The translations under genes were made by a program, and so were the position numbers. Positions 53,257-62,671 of a stretch of 64,000 nt of DNA are shown one piece after another. This DNA is from Actinomycetota bacterium (GTDB lineage: Bacteria > Actinomycetota > Actinomycetes > Streptosporangiales > Streptosporangiaceae): assembly GCA_027313705.1 (NCBI GenBank), contig DAHVDE010000037.1, forward strand, positions 62,001 through 126,000. Direction: 5' to 3'. Below the pieces are notes generated by a model. That model did not search any database. It was given only the letters and a program-made list of their open reading frames with translations, and was not told where the DNA came from. Within the stretch, counting starts at the first letter, position 1. Each line of letters begins with the position of its first letter.

Positions 53257-53745
53257 GTGATGCGCGCGCTAGTTACTTTCGGATCGAGCCGGGGCGGCAC
53301 GGAGGGCCTGGCAAAGATGGTGGCCGATGATCTCCGCGACGAGGGCTGGGAAGCCGATATGCTCCCGCCGCGGCAGGTCGGCGAGCTGAGCGACTACGAC
53401 CTCGTCATCGTGGGCGGCGCTCTCTACGCCTTCCGCTGGCACCGGGCAGCCCGTCGCTTCGTGAGACGGCACAAGACCGAATTGCGGCAGCATCCGACGT
53501 ACTTCTTCTCGAGCGGACCACTTGACGACTCGGCCCGCCAGAAGGACATACCACCCGTTAAGGGTGTCAAGAAGCTGATGGACCAGACGGGTGCTCGCGG
53601 CCACGTCACCTTCGGCGGCATGCTCCCGCCAGACGCCAAGGGCTACCCGGCCAGCGTGATAGCCAGGAAATCAGCGGGTGACTGGCGCGATCCGGAGCGA
53701 GTGCGCGACTGGACCGCCAGCATCGCCGCCGAGGTCCAGCCCTGA
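53257..53745 (+). CDS. Flavodoxin-domain protein (HemG-like)
   Basis: 162 residues. RALVTFGSSRGGTEGLAKMV is the FMN phosphate loop (T-x-S-x-G-x-T form), DYDLVIVGGALYAFRWHRAA and RFVRRHKTELRQHPTYFFSS the second and third FMN loops, as in HemG protoporphyrinogen oxidase and related flavodoxins. The C-terminus (VTFGGMLPPDAKGYPAS, RDPERVRDWTASIAAE) fits. Electron-transfer role likely; substrate unknown. GTG at 53257 and ATG at 53260 are both possible after AAGGGGGA. A DosR-like box lies upstream. Confidence 0.85.
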   Translation: MMRALVTFGSSRGGTEGLAKMVADDLRDEGWEADMLPPRQVGELSDYDLVIVGGALYAFRWHRAARRFVRRHKTELRQHPTYFFSSGPLDDSARQKDIPPVKGVKKLMDQTGARGHVTFGGMLPPDAKGYPASVIARKSAGDWRDPERVRDWTASIAAEVQP

Positions 53746-53807
53746 TCGGGTGACCTTTACTTCGCTGCGGTGCTGACCCGCCGCCCGCTCGGGTACGAGC
53801 ATCGCCA

Positions 53808-53858
53808 GCACAGCGGCATAGCACAGCGCCGTAGCACAGCGGCATAGCACAGGGCCAT
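53808..53858. repeat. 13-bp tandem repeat, four copies
   Basis: GCACAGCGGCATA, GCACAGCGCCGTA, GCACAGCGGCATA and GCACAGGGCCAT follow each other directly, between the flavodoxin and mannosyltransferase genes, about 90 bp before the latter's start. Confidence 0.85.
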
Positions 53859-53945
53859 CTCAGCGACCAAGTAATCCGAGCCCCGCAAGAAGCAGGCAAC
53901 AGGCTGCTCAGGCGGGCAAGGTGCGAAGACGTGGAGGGGTGCCGG

Positions 53946-55526
53946 ATGGGCAGCATATGTACAGCCAGCCCCGCAAGACCGCTGACAGGAGCGGCTGCTG
54001 CGGCCGGGCAGGTCTCGCCCCGGTCAGCGGACGGCGCCGCGGCGCCGCCTGGCGGGCATCCCGGCCGGCTGCTTGGCTGGCTGTCCGCCGTCACGATCGG
54101 GGTGACGGGCGCGATCATGATCGGAGCGTCCCTGGTACGGCACGACTGGATGTTCCCCCTGCTGCCGATGCCTGCCTCCGGGCCGCCGTGGGAACTCGGC
54201 GGCGTGCACGTGCGGCCCGCCGTGGTCTTCATCGCACTGTGGGCCGCCGCCGCGCTCGGCGCCGTTGGCCTGGCGGCCGGACTGCTGGCGGTGCGGCGCG
54301 GGGCACGCCCGTCCGCGCGGATGCTGTTGACCGCAGGGCTCTGCGTGGTGGCGGTGCTGACCGTGCTGCCGCCGGTCGGCTCGAGCGACGTGTTCGACTA
54401 CGCCGCATACGGGCGGATCGCGGTGCTCGGTCACAGCCCGTACCTGGTGCCCCCGGTGTACCTGCGGCACATGCATGATGCCTTCGCGCTGTCCGTACCG
54501 CGTAAGTGGCAGCACCAGGTCAGCGTCTACGGGCCGCTGGCGACCGCCGGGCAGTATCTCGCCGCCAGGCTAGGCGGTCCCTCGATGGCAAGGGTCACGT
54601 TCTGGCTCAAGCTGTTCAATTCCGCCGCGTTCGCGGCGATCGCGCTGCTCATGCACCGTATGCTGCGGGCCAGCCCGCGCTGGCGGCTGCGGGCGCACCT
54701 GCTGTGGACCGTGAACCCGCTGCTGCTCTGGGTGCTGGTCGCGGCCGGGCACGTGGACACGCTCGCCGTCGCCGCCGGACTGGCCGGGCTGCTCGTGCTT
54801 GGCAGGCAACCGGTGTCAGGCAAGGTCAGCTGGCAGCGGGCCGCACTCGCCGGCGCCATGGTGGGCGCGGCCGCGGCCATCAAGATCGACTACGTTCTCT
54901 TCGCCGCCGGCCTTGCCTGGGCGCTGCGCAAGTCCGCCGGCCGGCTGGCGGCAGCCGCGGGAAGCCTGCTGGCTGTTCTCCTGCCGGGTTACGCCTGGTT
55001 CGGCCGGCCAGCCATCACGGCGCTGACCAGCCGCCAGAATGCGCTCAGCGCGAACAGTTTCTATCTGTACGTGGTGCAGCACGACAAGCGGGCCCTGACC
55101 CACATCGGCCTCATCGCTGCCGCGGCGGCGCTGATCCTGACCTTCCTCCTGTTCACCAGGATGCCGCCAGGGCCATCAGGGCGCCCGGCGATGAGGCTGA
55201 GCCTCTTCCTGTCCGCCGCCTGGCTGTTCTTGTGGCCGTATCAGCTGCCGTGGTATGACGCGATGGTTATCTGCCTGCTCGTGTTCTACCTGCCGACCTG
55301 GCTTGACTGGCTGGTACTCGTGCACCTGGCGGCCGGCGCCCTGCCGAACATGACGGGCAATCCCTGGCGCCCGATTAACCGGCTGGCCGCGCACATCGAA
55401 TATCACCTGGTCGGGGCGATCTCCCCGCTGCTCTTGTTCACCTCGGCGGCTGGCCTGCTGATACTCGGGCTGGCTGTCAGGCGGCGGAAACCCGAGGTCG
55501 TCTTGCGGTCCGAGTTCCTGCCGTGA
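53946..55526 (+). CDS. GT-C family polyprenyl-phosphate mannosyltransferase-like protein (MptA/MptB-like)
   Basis: 526 residues, about thirteen membrane segments. The loop-1 acidic motif of GT-C enzymes is in VGSSDVFDYAAYGRIAVLGH, followed by SPYLVPPVYLRH and VSVYGPLATAGQYLA. AHLLWTVNPLLLWVLVAAGH and AAAIKIDYVLFAAGLAW are also typical of alpha-1,6-mannosyltransferases that extend lipomannan with polyprenyl-phosphate mannose. Whether this species makes lipomannan cannot be seen here. The ATG at 53946 is preferred because GGAGGGG precedes it; the GTG at 53931 overlaps that site. Confidence 0.85.
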   Translation: MGSICTASPARPLTGAAAAAGQVSPRSADGAAAPPGGHPGRLLGWLSAVTIGVTGAIMIGASLVRHDWMFPLLPMPASGPPWELGGVHVRPAVVFIALWAAAALGAVGLAAGLLAVRRGARPSARMLLTAGLCVVAVLTVLPPVGSSDVFDYAAYGRIAVLGHSPYLVPPVYLRHMHDAFALSVPRKWQHQVSVYGPLATAGQYLAARLGGPSMARVTFWLKLFNSAAFAAIALLMHRMLRASPRWRLRAHLLWTVNPLLLWVLVAAGHVDTLAVAAGLAGLLVLGRQPVSGKVSWQRAALAGAMVGAAAAIKIDYVLFAAGLAWALRKSAGRLAAAAGSLLAVLLPGYAWFGRPAITALTSRQNALSANSFYLYVVQHDKRALTHIGLIAAAAALILTFLLFTRMPPGPSGRPAMRLSLFLSAAWLFLWPYQLPWYDAMVICLLVFYLPTWLDWLVLVHLAAGALPNMTGNPWRPINRLAAHIEYHLVGAISPLLLFTSAAGLLILGLAVRRRKPEVVLRSEFLP

Positions 55527-55529
55527 CCC

Positions 55530-57968
55530 TCAGGCCAGCTCGCGTCCGTGCGCCCACGCGGTGATCTGGCTGCGGGTGTGCACGCCGAGCTTGCTCATGA
55601 TGTTGGCGACGTGCCTGGCGGCGGTGGCGGTGGCGATCCCGAGTTCCGCGCCGATCGCCCGGTTGCTGCCGCCAGCGGCGACCAGGCCGATGATCTGAAG
55701 TTCCCTTGCGGTCAGCCTGGCGGGCTGGCCGTCGCCGGCCTGCGGGCGGAATGGCCTGGCGGCGCCGCCGAGCGCCAGCGCGACCGCGTCGTCGGCGCTC
55801 AGCTCCGTCCCTTCTGTGCTGAGCGAGCCCGGCCGTGCCGCGGCGAGCCGGCCGGGCGAGCCGAGTCTGCCAGGACTGGCTTGCGGCAGGCCGGCGGCGG
55901 CACGCAGGGCCGTTGCGGCCGCCGCGAGCCGTGCCGCCTTGCCTGCGTCGCCTTCGCTGGCCGCCAGCGCGGCCATCAGGTCGAGCCCCCTGATCACGCC
56001 GATCCTGCTGCCGGCGGAATGGCTGAGCTTAAGGCTCTCGCTGAAATAGCCGCGGGCGGCGGCCAGGTTGCCCTGGCTGAGCGCGACCCGCCCGAGTCCG
56101 GCCAGGGACCTGGAGATCTCGTTCTTCGCGCCGATTCCGCGCGCGATCGCGAGAGCCTCGTCGTAGTGCCTGGCGGCCTCGGATGGCTGCCCGGTGACTC
56201 GGTCCAGATCGCCGAGCCCGAGCAGTGCCCTGGCCGCGCCCCAGAGCTGGTCGATCTCGCGCATGATCGTCAGCGCCGCCCCGGCCAGCTGCCTGGCCGT
56301 CGCGAAGTCACTGCGGAACGCGGCCACCGCCGCGAGCGTGCCTGATGCGTAGCCCTCGCTCCACCGGTCGCCGGACCGGCTGGCCATGGCAAGCGCCCGC
56401 ATGGCCTGGGCCTGCGCCCGGGCGAGCTGGCCGCGGTGCAGCTCCACCTCGGCGAGCAGGTTAAGCGCCGAGGCTGCCCAGAAGGTCAGCCCGTGGTCCA
56501 GGCAGAGCGCCAGGCCGCGGCTCGCGTGCTCGCCCGCCGCGTCAGGGTCGCCGGCCATGCCGAGCTGCGCGCGCGTGACCAGCGCGGGTCCGAGCACCTG
56601 ACCTGGCAGGTCCTCGGTGCCGAGCGCAAGGAAGGCATCGGTCCAGCGGATCCCCTCAGCGGACGAGCCCTCGACGATCCAGACCGGCCGCATCGACACG
56701 CAGAGCCGCAGCCCGCTGTCCAGGTCACCGCGCGCGAGTGCGCGGCCGAGCACCTGACGCAGGTTCGCGCGGTCCGAGCCGAACCTGCGGATCGACCCGA
56801 CCCTGTCGGCCCAGGAGCCTGGCACCTGGGCCATGCCGGACAGCGCAAGCTCCTCGCTTACCCTGACCGCGTAGTCGCGGAACCGGTCATGCAGCCGATC
56901 GGACTCGTCTGTCCCGGCGAGCACGGCGGCGGCGTAGTCGCGAATCGTGTCGAGCATCCGGTACCTGATGGTCCCGTCACCGGCCGGCTCGGCGAGCACG
57001 AACGACTTGTCCGCCAGCGCGGTCAGCAGGTCAAGCACCTCGCCTGCGTCGACGCCGTCGCCGTATCCGCAGACCTCCTCGGCCATCTCCAGCGGCCAGC
57101 CAGCGAACAAGGAAAGCCGGCGGAGCAGTACCTTCTCACCCGGCCCGAGCAGCTCGTAGCTCCAGTCGATCGCCGCGCGGAGCGTCCGGTGCCTGGCCGG
57201 CGCGTTCCTTTCCGCCGAGCTGAGCAGCCGGAAACGGTCGGTGAGCCTGGCCTCGATCTGCTCGACCGTCAGAACCCTGATCCTGGCCGCGGCCAGTTCG
57301 ATCGCCAGCGGCAGCCCGTCAAGCGCGCGGCAGATCCCGGCCACGGCCGCCGCGTTCGCCGGCGTCACGCGAAAGCCTGGCCTGACCGCGGCGGCGCGGT
57401 CGCGGAACAAGTTCACCGCATCGGACCTGGCCAGTTCAGCTCCGGCCGGGTCTGGCGCGGCCGGCAGGGGCAGCGCTGGCAGGGAAAGCGGCGGTACCGG
57501 CCAGGCCGTCTCGGCCGCGACCCGCAGCGGCTCGCGTGAGGTCGTGATCACCCGAAGGCCGGGCGAGGCGGCGAGCAACCGCTGGCAGGCCTCCGCGCAC
57601 GCCTCGATCAGGTGCTCGCAGGTATCCAGGCACAGCAGCAGCTGCCTGGACCTGAGCGCATCGGCGAGCGTCGCCAGCACCGGCCTGCCGGGCTCCTCGG
57701 TGACTCCGATCACCGCAGCTATCCGCGTCGCCACCAGTTCAGGCTGACGTGAGTCGGCAAGCTCGACCATCCAGGCGCCGTCGGCGTAGCCTGGCGCGAG
57801 CTCGGTGACCAGGCGCGCGGCTAGCCTGGTCTTGCCGATGCCTCCGGCACCGCACAACGTCAGGGCGCGGGTGCTCGCCGCAAGCGCGCGAAGCTCGGCC
57901 AGTTCGCGATCACGGCCGATGAACGCGGTGAGCTCCGCGCTCGGGTCACCGTTCACGACTGATTCCAT
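55530..57968 (-). CDS. NB-ARC-type ATPase with C-terminal LuxR helix-turn-helix
   Basis: About 812 residues. Walker A is LTLCGAGGIGKTRLAARLVT; Walker B is RQLLLCLDTCEHLIEAC; ITTSREPLRV is the sensor and GLPLAIELAAARI the GLPL motif. WSYELLGPGEKVLLRRLSLF opens the winged helix, and helical TPR-like repeats fill about 400-690. The C-terminal LuxR domain reads LTARELQIIGLVAAGGSNRA, IGAELGIATATAARHVANIM and SKLGVHTRSQITAWA. This is the SARP/LAL-like large-regulator class; ligand unknown. The ATG 57968 or GTG 57974 starts just after ogt, so it may be in one operon with ada-alkA and ogt. Confidence 0.92.
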   Translation of the reverse strand: MESVVNGDPSAELTAFIGRDRELAELRALAASTRALTLCGAGGIGKTRLAARLVTELAPGYADGAWMVELADSRQPELVATRIAAVIGVTEEPGRPVLATLADALRSRQLLLCLDTCEHLIEACAEACQRLLAASPGLRVITTSREPLRVAAETAWPVPPLSLPALPLPAAPDPAGAELARSDAVNLFRDRAAAVRPGFRVTPANAAAVAGICRALDGLPLAIELAAARIRVLTVEQIEARLTDRFRLLSSAERNAPARHRTLRAAIDWSYELLGPGEKVLLRRLSLFAGWPLEMAEEVCGYGDGVDAGEVLDLLTALADKSFVLAEPAGDGTIRYRMLDTIRDYAAAVLAGTDESDRLHDRFRDYAVRVSEELALSGMAQVPGSWADRVGSIRRFGSDRANLRQVLGRALARGDLDSGLRLCVSMRPVWIVEGSSAEGIRWTDAFLALGTEDLPGQVLGPALVTRAQLGMAGDPDAAGEHASRGLALCLDHGLTFWAASALNLLAEVELHRGQLARAQAQAMRALAMASRSGDRWSEGYASGTLAAVAAFRSDFATARQLAGAALTIMREIDQLWGAARALLGLGDLDRVTGQPSEAARHYDEALAIARGIGAKNEISRSLAGLGRVALSQGNLAAARGYFSESLKLSHSAGSRIGVIRGLDLMAALAASEGDAGKAARLAAAATALRAAAGLPQASPGRLGSPGRLAAARPGSLSTEGTELSADDAVALALGGAARPFRPQAGDGQPARLTARELQIIGLVAAGGSNRAIGAELGIATATAARHVANIMSKLGVHTRSQITAWAHGRELA

Positions 57969-57982
57969 GGTCACCCGCCGGC

Positions 57983-58516
57983 TCAGGCCAGGGTCTGGCC
58001 GCTTGCCTTCTGCTCGAGGCTGAGCAGGTAGCGCTTGCGGTCAATGCCACCTCCGTATCCGGTGAGGCTGCCGTTAGCGCCGATGACGCGGTGGCAGGGC
58101 ACCACGATCGACACCGGGTTGCGCCCGTTGGCCAGGCCCACCGCCCGCGATGCCGACGGCTGCCCGATCCTCCTGGCCAGCTCACCGTAGGAGATCGTCT
58201 CGCCGTAGGGGATGTCGCGCAGTGCCGTCCACACCGTGCGCTGGAACCCGGTGCCCGCCATGCTAAGCGGCAGGTCGAAAGACATCAGTTCACCGGCAAA
58301 ATAGGCACCGAGCTGACTCGCCGCGGCGGCGAGCACGGCGTCGTCTCCTACGGTGCCCAGGTCGCCGAGGGCTGCCTGGCCAGGCTCGTGGCCGGGTACC
58401 TCCATGTACAGGCCGGACAGCTTGCCGTCGCCCGCGACCAGGGTCAGCGGCCCGATCGGGCTGCCGATCACGGCGTGGACTAGCGAGCTCCGCCTCGTGC
58501 TCATCGTGGCGCTCAT
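57983..58516 (-). CDS. ogt: Methylated-DNA-protein cysteine methyltransferase
   Basis: 177 residues. Repairs O6-alkylguanine by suicide transfer to Cys. Active site is [20 protein letters not shown] with the acceptor Cys; [20 protein letters not shown] and [20 protein letters not shown] are the DNA-binding helices. Normal length. Located 43 bp after the ada-alkA fusion gene on the same strand, so both are probably cotranscribed for alkylation repair. Confidence 0.95.
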   Translation of the reverse strand: MSATMSTRRSSLVHAVIGSPIGPLTLVAGDGKLSGLYMEVPGHEPGQAALGDLGTVGDDAVLAAAASQLGAYFAGELMSFDLPLSMAGTGFQRTVWTALRDIPYGETISYGELARRIGQPSASRAVGLANGRNPVSIVVPCHRVIGANGSLTGYGGGIDRKRYLLSLEQKASGQTLA

Positions 58517-58559
58517 CGGGACTTCCTTCCTCTTGTCCTAACTATCGTGCCGTCCGCTT

Positions 58560-60041
58560 TCAGGCGGCAGGCAGGTGGTTAATCGCATGCTGCGACGTGG
58601 CCCACAAGTACTGCACCGCGTAACCGCGCCAGGGGCGCCAGGGCTCGGCCCGCCTGAGGAGGGCGGCGGCCGAATCTGGCAGGCCGAGCGTCTTCGCGCC
58701 CGACCTGACGCCAAGGTCTGTCGCCGGGAACGCGTCCGGGTCACCGAGGCCGCGCAGGGCGATCACCTCAATCGTCCACGGCCCGAGCCCGGGCACCAGG
58801 GCGAGCCTGGTCCTGGCGAGCTGCCAGTCCGCTCCGGCGGCGAGGTCGACCTCGCCGCCCGCGATCGCGCCCGCCAGCGCGGAGACGGCGTGCTTCCTTG
58901 CCCGCGGCATCGCGAGCACCGCATCAAGGTCAGCGGCGGCGATCACCGCTGGATCAGGGAACAACCTGGTCAGGCCGCCGCCAGAATCGGCGATCTGCTC
59001 GCCGAGCCGCTCGGCCAGCCGCCCGCCGTGCGTGCGGGCAGCGGCCGTCGACACCTGCTGGCCGAGCACCGCCCTGATCGCGAATTCGGCTCCGTCAGCC
59101 GTCCGCGGTATCCGCCGGCCTGGAGCCTTCGCGACCAGCGGCGCGAGCGCCTCGTCGCCTTGGAGCAGGTCAGCGACGGCGACCGGATCGGCGTCGAGAT
59201 CGAGCAACCGCCGGCACCGGCTGATCGCCATGGACAGGTCACGCAGGTCGGTCAGTGCCAGCGCGCAGGCGACATGCTCAGGCGCGGGCCGCAGCGAAAC
59301 TACTGCCGGCCCGTGAGCCAGCCGCAGGCTGCGGCGGTAGCAGCCGTCCCGCCACTCCTCGACTCCCGGCACCGCGGTCGCGGCCAGGTGCCCGAACAAA
59401 TTGTCAGGGAACATCGGCAGGCGGAAAGGCAGCCGCAGGCAGAGCGTCCCGAGCGCCGAGACGCCAGGATGCTCAGTTCCCGTCGCGCGGTTACGCAACT
59501 CGGTCGGCGGCAGCGCGAATACCTCGAGCACGGTGTCGTTGAACGTCCTGATGGTCGAAAAGCCGGCCGCGAACGCTATGTCTCCCATCGGCAGGTCCGT
59601 CGTCTCGATCAGCAGCCGCGCGGTCTGCGCCCGCTGCGCACGGGCCAGTGCCAGCGGCCCGGCGCCAAGCTCGGCCTGCAGTTGCCGCTCCACCTGCCGC
59701 ACGCTGTAGCCGAGCCTGGCCGCCAGCCCGGTGACCCCTTCCCTGTCCGCTACTCCGTCCGCGATGAACCGCATGGCCCTGGCGACCAGGTCGGCTCGCT
59801 CGTTCCATTGCGGCGATCCTGGGCTGGCATCTGGCCTGCATCTCTTGCAGGCGCGGAATCCGGCTTGCTGTGCGGCCGCCGCGCTGGCGAAGAAGCGCAT
59901 GTTGTCGCGCTTCGGCGTGTTCGCCGGGCAGCTTGGCCTGCAGTAAATGCCGGTGGTGAGCACCGCGGTGAAGAACCAGCCGTCGAACCTGGCGTCCTTG
60001 CTCTGCACGGCCCTGGCGCAGCGCTCGCTATCTTCATGCAC
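58560..60041 (-). CDS. Ada-type regulator fused to AlkA 3-methyladenine glycosylase
   Basis: 493 residues. Residues 1-75 are the Ada zinc/methyl-phosphotriester domain (DGWFFTAVLTTGIYCRPSCP, FRACKRCRPDASP; four Cys). An AraC-type HTH spans about 82-185 (GVTGLAARLGYSVRQVERQL, MGDIAFAAGFSTIRTFN). The AlkA N-domain and HhH-GPD glycosylase follow, with RAVLGQQVSTAAARTHGGRL, LALVPGLGPWTIEVIALRGL and the catalytic Asp in FPATDLGVRSG. It both senses methylated phosphotriesters and removes 3-methylpurines. Ada-AlkA fusions are common in actinobacteria. Divergent from the TetR gene over a strong palindrome. Confidence 0.94.
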   Translation of the reverse strand: MHEDSERCARAVQSKDARFDGWFFTAVLTTGIYCRPSCPANTPKRDNMRFFASAAAAQQAGFRACKRCRPDASPGSPQWNERADLVARAMRFIADGVADREGVTGLAARLGYSVRQVERQLQAELGAGPLALARAQRAQTARLLIETTDLPMGDIAFAAGFSTIRTFNDTVLEVFALPPTELRNRATGTEHPGVSALGTLCLRLPFRLPMFPDNLFGHLAATAVPGVEEWRDGCYRRSLRLAHGPAVVSLRPAPEHVACALALTDLRDLSMAISRCRRLLDLDADPVAVADLLQGDEALAPLVAKAPGRRIPRTADGAEFAIRAVLGQQVSTAAARTHGGRLAERLGEQIADSGGGLTRLFPDPAVIAAADLDAVLAMPRARKHAVSALAGAIAGGEVDLAAGADWQLARTRLALVPGLGPWTIEVIALRGLGDPDAFPATDLGVRSGAKTLGLPDSAAALLRRAEPWRPWRGYAVQYLWATSQHAINHLPAA

Positions 60042-60095
60042 CTAGTCAGCATCGGCGTTGCGCCGCCCTGGCGCTAGCGGAAAAACGACATCCAG

Positions 60096-60126
60096 CTTGC
60101 ACCGGCCGGCCTGCGCCCGGTGCAAG
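60096..60126. promoter_or_regulatory. 10-bp perfect inverted repeat between ada-alkA and tetR
   Basis: CTTGCACCGG (60096-60105) and CCGGTGCAAG (60117-60126) are exact reverse complements with an 11-nt spacer. The right arm ends one base before the putative tetR -35 hexamer. It is a likely operator for the TetR protein (autorepression), possibly also affecting ada-alkA. Confidence 0.6.
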
Positions 60127-60127
60127 T

Positions 60128-60164
60128 TTGCGTGCCCCGCAATTTTCCTTTAAGATTCGGGGCC
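60128..60164 (+). promoter_or_regulatory. Putative leaderless promoter of tetR
   Basis: TTGCGT (60128-60133), 17-bp spacer, TAAGAT (60151-60156), then 8 nt to the GTG at 60165. No ribosome site lies before the GTG, so transcription and translation probably start together. Confidence 0.5.
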
Positions 60165-60929
60165 GTGACCACCATGCCAGCCGACCGCCGGCTCCACCGG
60201 GAGCGGGGCGGGCTGGAAGAGATGGTGCGCGAGCCCGAGAGCCTGCGGGAGCGTAAGAAGCTGGCAACGAGACGCAGCCTGGGCCTTGCCGCGATGCGCC
60301 TGGCGATCGAGCGCGGCCTTGAGAATGTCGTCGTCGACGACATCGCGGCGGCCGCCGGCGTCTCGGCCCGCACCTTTAACAATTACTTCGCCAGCAAGTA
60401 CGAGGCGATCTGCTCGCTCAGCATGGACCGCGGCCGGCTTATCGGCTGGACGCTGCGCCGGATGCCGGATGGCATGCCGCTGATGGACGCGATCACGACC
60501 GCCGTGCTCGAAGGGCCGCTCGGCGGAGCGGAAGAGCCGCCTGACCTGGAGTGGCGGGAACGTGTCAGGCTCGTGACTCAGTCCAGGGAGCTGCAGGGGG
60601 AGTACCTGCGGACCCTGCATGCCACTCAGACCGTGCTGGCGGACGCCATCGCGGATCTTACCGGCGCCGATCCGCGCGCCGACATGTTCCCCGCGGTGCT
60701 CGCCGGCGCCGTTACCTCCGCCATTTCGGTAGCCATGGAACGCTGGCTGACCGCCGATCCGCCGGCGGCACTGGCCCCGCTGGTGCGGCAGGCGCTCGGC
60801 CCGCTTCGCTGCACGCTACCCGCGCTCAGGCCGGCGGCGAATCCGGTTGCGAAGGCCGGCCGGCCGGCCGATCCTTGCCAAGGCGAACCGGAACCTGACC
60901 ACGAACATCCTGCGAGTGACCTTTGCTGA
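60165..60929 (+). CDS. TetR-family transcriptional regulator
   Basis: About 254 residues. The HTH is RRSLGLAAMRLAIERGLENV, VVDDIAAAAGVSARTFNNYF with ASKYEAI; this N-terminus matches TetR proteins that control exporters. The C-terminal ligand domain (LQGEYLRTLHATQTVLADAI, MFPAVLAGAVTSAISVAMER) is of the MftR/TetR_C type. The last 35 residues are hydrophilic and overlap the start of the first ABC gene by 7 bp, so regulator and exporter form one operon. Likely represses its own operon through the inverted repeat at 60096-60126. The start could also be the ATG at 60174. Confidence 0.9.
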   Translation: MTTMPADRRLHRERGGLEEMVREPESLRERKKLATRRSLGLAAMRLAIERGLENVVVDDIAAAAGVSARTFNNYFASKYEAICSLSMDRGRLIGWTLRRMPDGMPLMDAITTAVLEGPLGGAEEPPDLEWRERVRLVTQSRELQGEYLRTLHATQTVLADAIADLTGADPRADMFPAVLAGAVTSAISVAMERWLTADPPAALAPLVRQALGPLRCTLPALRPAANPVAKAGRPADPCQGEPEPDHEHPASDLC

Positions 60930-62671
60930 TCAGACTGCTCAGAACGCACCTGCGGCCATATCGCAGGGACTTGCTCTTCGTGGTGCTGCTGCAACTCGTG
61001 CAGACGCTCGCGACGCTTTACCTGCCTACCCTCAACGCCGACATCATCGACAAGGGGGTAATCACCGGCGACACTCACTACATAATCAAGACCGGCGGGC
61101 TCATGCTGGCGGTCACCCTGGTCCAGATCGCCTGCGCGGTCGGCGCGGTGTTTTTCGGAGCGCGGACCGCGATGGCGCTCGGCCGCGACATCAGGCATTC
61201 GGTGTTCGCGCGGGTGAGCGAGTTCTCCGCCCGCGAGGTCGGGCACTTCAGCACGCCTTCGCTCATCACCAGGAACACCAACGACGTCCAGCAAGTGCAG
61301 ATGCTCGCGCTGATGACGTTCACCTTGATGGTCTCGGCGCCGATCATGTGCATCGGCGGCATCATCCTCGCGCTGAACCAGGACGCGCGGCTCTCCTTGC
61401 TGCTCCTGGTGTCCGTGCCCGCGCTCGGCATCATCGTGACCCTGATCATCTCCCGGATGCGGCCGCTGTTCAGGAAGATGCAGGAGCGGATCGACGAGAT
61501 CAACCGGATCATGCGGGAGCAGATCACCGGCGTCCGGGTGATCAGGGCATTCGTGCGTGACTCGAGCGAGCGAGAGCGGTTCAGCGCGGCCAACTCCGAT
61601 CTTTACGAGGTCGGGCTCGGGACTGGCAGGCTGATGGCGCTGATGTTCCCCTCGGTCATGCTCGTGCTGAACTTCTCCTCGATAGCCGTGCTCTGGTTCG
61701 GCGGCCACCTGATCAACGACGGCACGATGCAGGTCGGCGCGCTGACCGCGTTCCTTTCCTACCTGCTGCAGATCCTGATGTCGGTCATGATGGCAACCTT
61801 CATGTTCGTGATGGTGCCGAGGGCCGAGGTCTGCGCCGAGCGGATCGTCGAAGTGCTCGACACGAAGCCAGAGGTACTTCCGCCGCTGCGGCCGGTGCCC
61901 GCCGGGCCTGCCCGCGGCCGGCTTGAGCTCAGGCACGCGGAGTTCCGCTATCCGGGGGCTCAGCAGCCGGTGCTCCGCGACATCAACCTGGTCGCCGAGC
62001 CTGGTCAGGTCACCGCGATCGTCGGCGGCACGGGCAGCGGAAAGACCACGCTGATCAGCCTGATCCCCAGACTGTTCGACGCCACGGAAGGCGAGGTCCT
62101 GATCGACGGCGTGAACGTGCGTGACCTCGACCCGGCGGAGCTGTCCCGCCTGGTCGGCCTCGTGCCGCAGAAGCCTTACCTGTTCTCTGGCACGGTGGCC
62201 TCCAACCTGCGATACGGCAATCCTGACGCTACCGAGGCCGAACTCTGGCACGCGCTCGAGATCGCCCAGGGCCGTGACTTCGTGGCCCAGATGCAAGGCG
62301 GCCTGGACGCGAAGATCGCGCAGGGCGGCACCAACGTGTCAGGCGGCCAGCGCCAGCGGATCGCGATCGCCAGGGCGATCGCGCACGTGCCTGAGATCTA
62401 CCTCTTCGATGACTCGTTCTCGGCGCTCGACTACGCGACAGACGCCGCGCTGCGCACCGCGCTGGCCAGGGAGACGGCCAGCGCGACCGTGCTGATCGTG
62501 GCTCAGCGGGTCGCGACGATCAGGAACGCCGACAAGATCGTCGTGCTCGACGGCGGGCGCATCGTGGCCTGCGGCACTCACGAGGAGCTGATGGCCGCCG
62601 ACGAGACTTACAGGGAGATCGTGCTCTCCCAGCTAACCGAGGCGGAAGCCAGAGCGGGGAGCGCCGCGTGA
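60923..62671 (+). CDS. ABC exporter half-transporter 1 (TMD-NBD fusion)
   Basis: 582 residues. Six membrane helices (LLFVVLLQLVQTLATLYLPT, MLAVTLVQIACAVGAVFFGA and so on), coupling-helix segment GHFSTPSLITRNTNDVQQVQ, then the NBD: Walker A IVGGTGSGKTTLISLIPRLF, Q-loop LVPQKPYLFSGTV, signature GGTNVSGGQRQRIAIARAIA, Walker B PEIYLFDDSFSALD and switch IVAQRVATI, where Gln replaces the usual His. Walker B ends in Asp-Asp instead of Asp-Glu. Both changes are typical of the degenerate half of heterodimeric exporters. Starts at TTG 60923. Confidence 0.92.
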   Translation: MLIRLLRTHLRPYRRDLLFVVLLQLVQTLATLYLPTLNADIIDKGVITGDTHYIIKTGGLMLAVTLVQIACAVGAVFFGARTAMALGRDIRHSVFARVSEFSAREVGHFSTPSLITRNTNDVQQVQMLALMTFTLMVSAPIMCIGGIILALNQDARLSLLLLVSVPALGIIVTLIISRMRPLFRKMQERIDEINRIMREQITGVRVIRAFVRDSSERERFSAANSDLYEVGLGTGRLMALMFPSVMLVLNFSSIAVLWFGGHLINDGTMQVGALTAFLSYLLQILMSVMMATFMFVMVPRAEVCAERIVEVLDTKPEVLPPLRPVPAGPARGRLELRHAEFRYPGAQQPVLRDINLVAEPGQVTAIVGGTGSGKTTLISLIPRLFDATEGEVLIDGVNVRDLDPAELSRLVGLVPQKPYLFSGTVASNLRYGNPDATEAELWHALEIAQGRDFVAQMQGGLDAKIAQGGTNVSGGQRQRIAIARAIAHVPEIYLFDDSFSALDYATDAALRTALARETASATVLIVAQRVATIRNADKIVVLDGGRIVACGTHEELMAADETYREIVLSQLTEAEARAGSAA

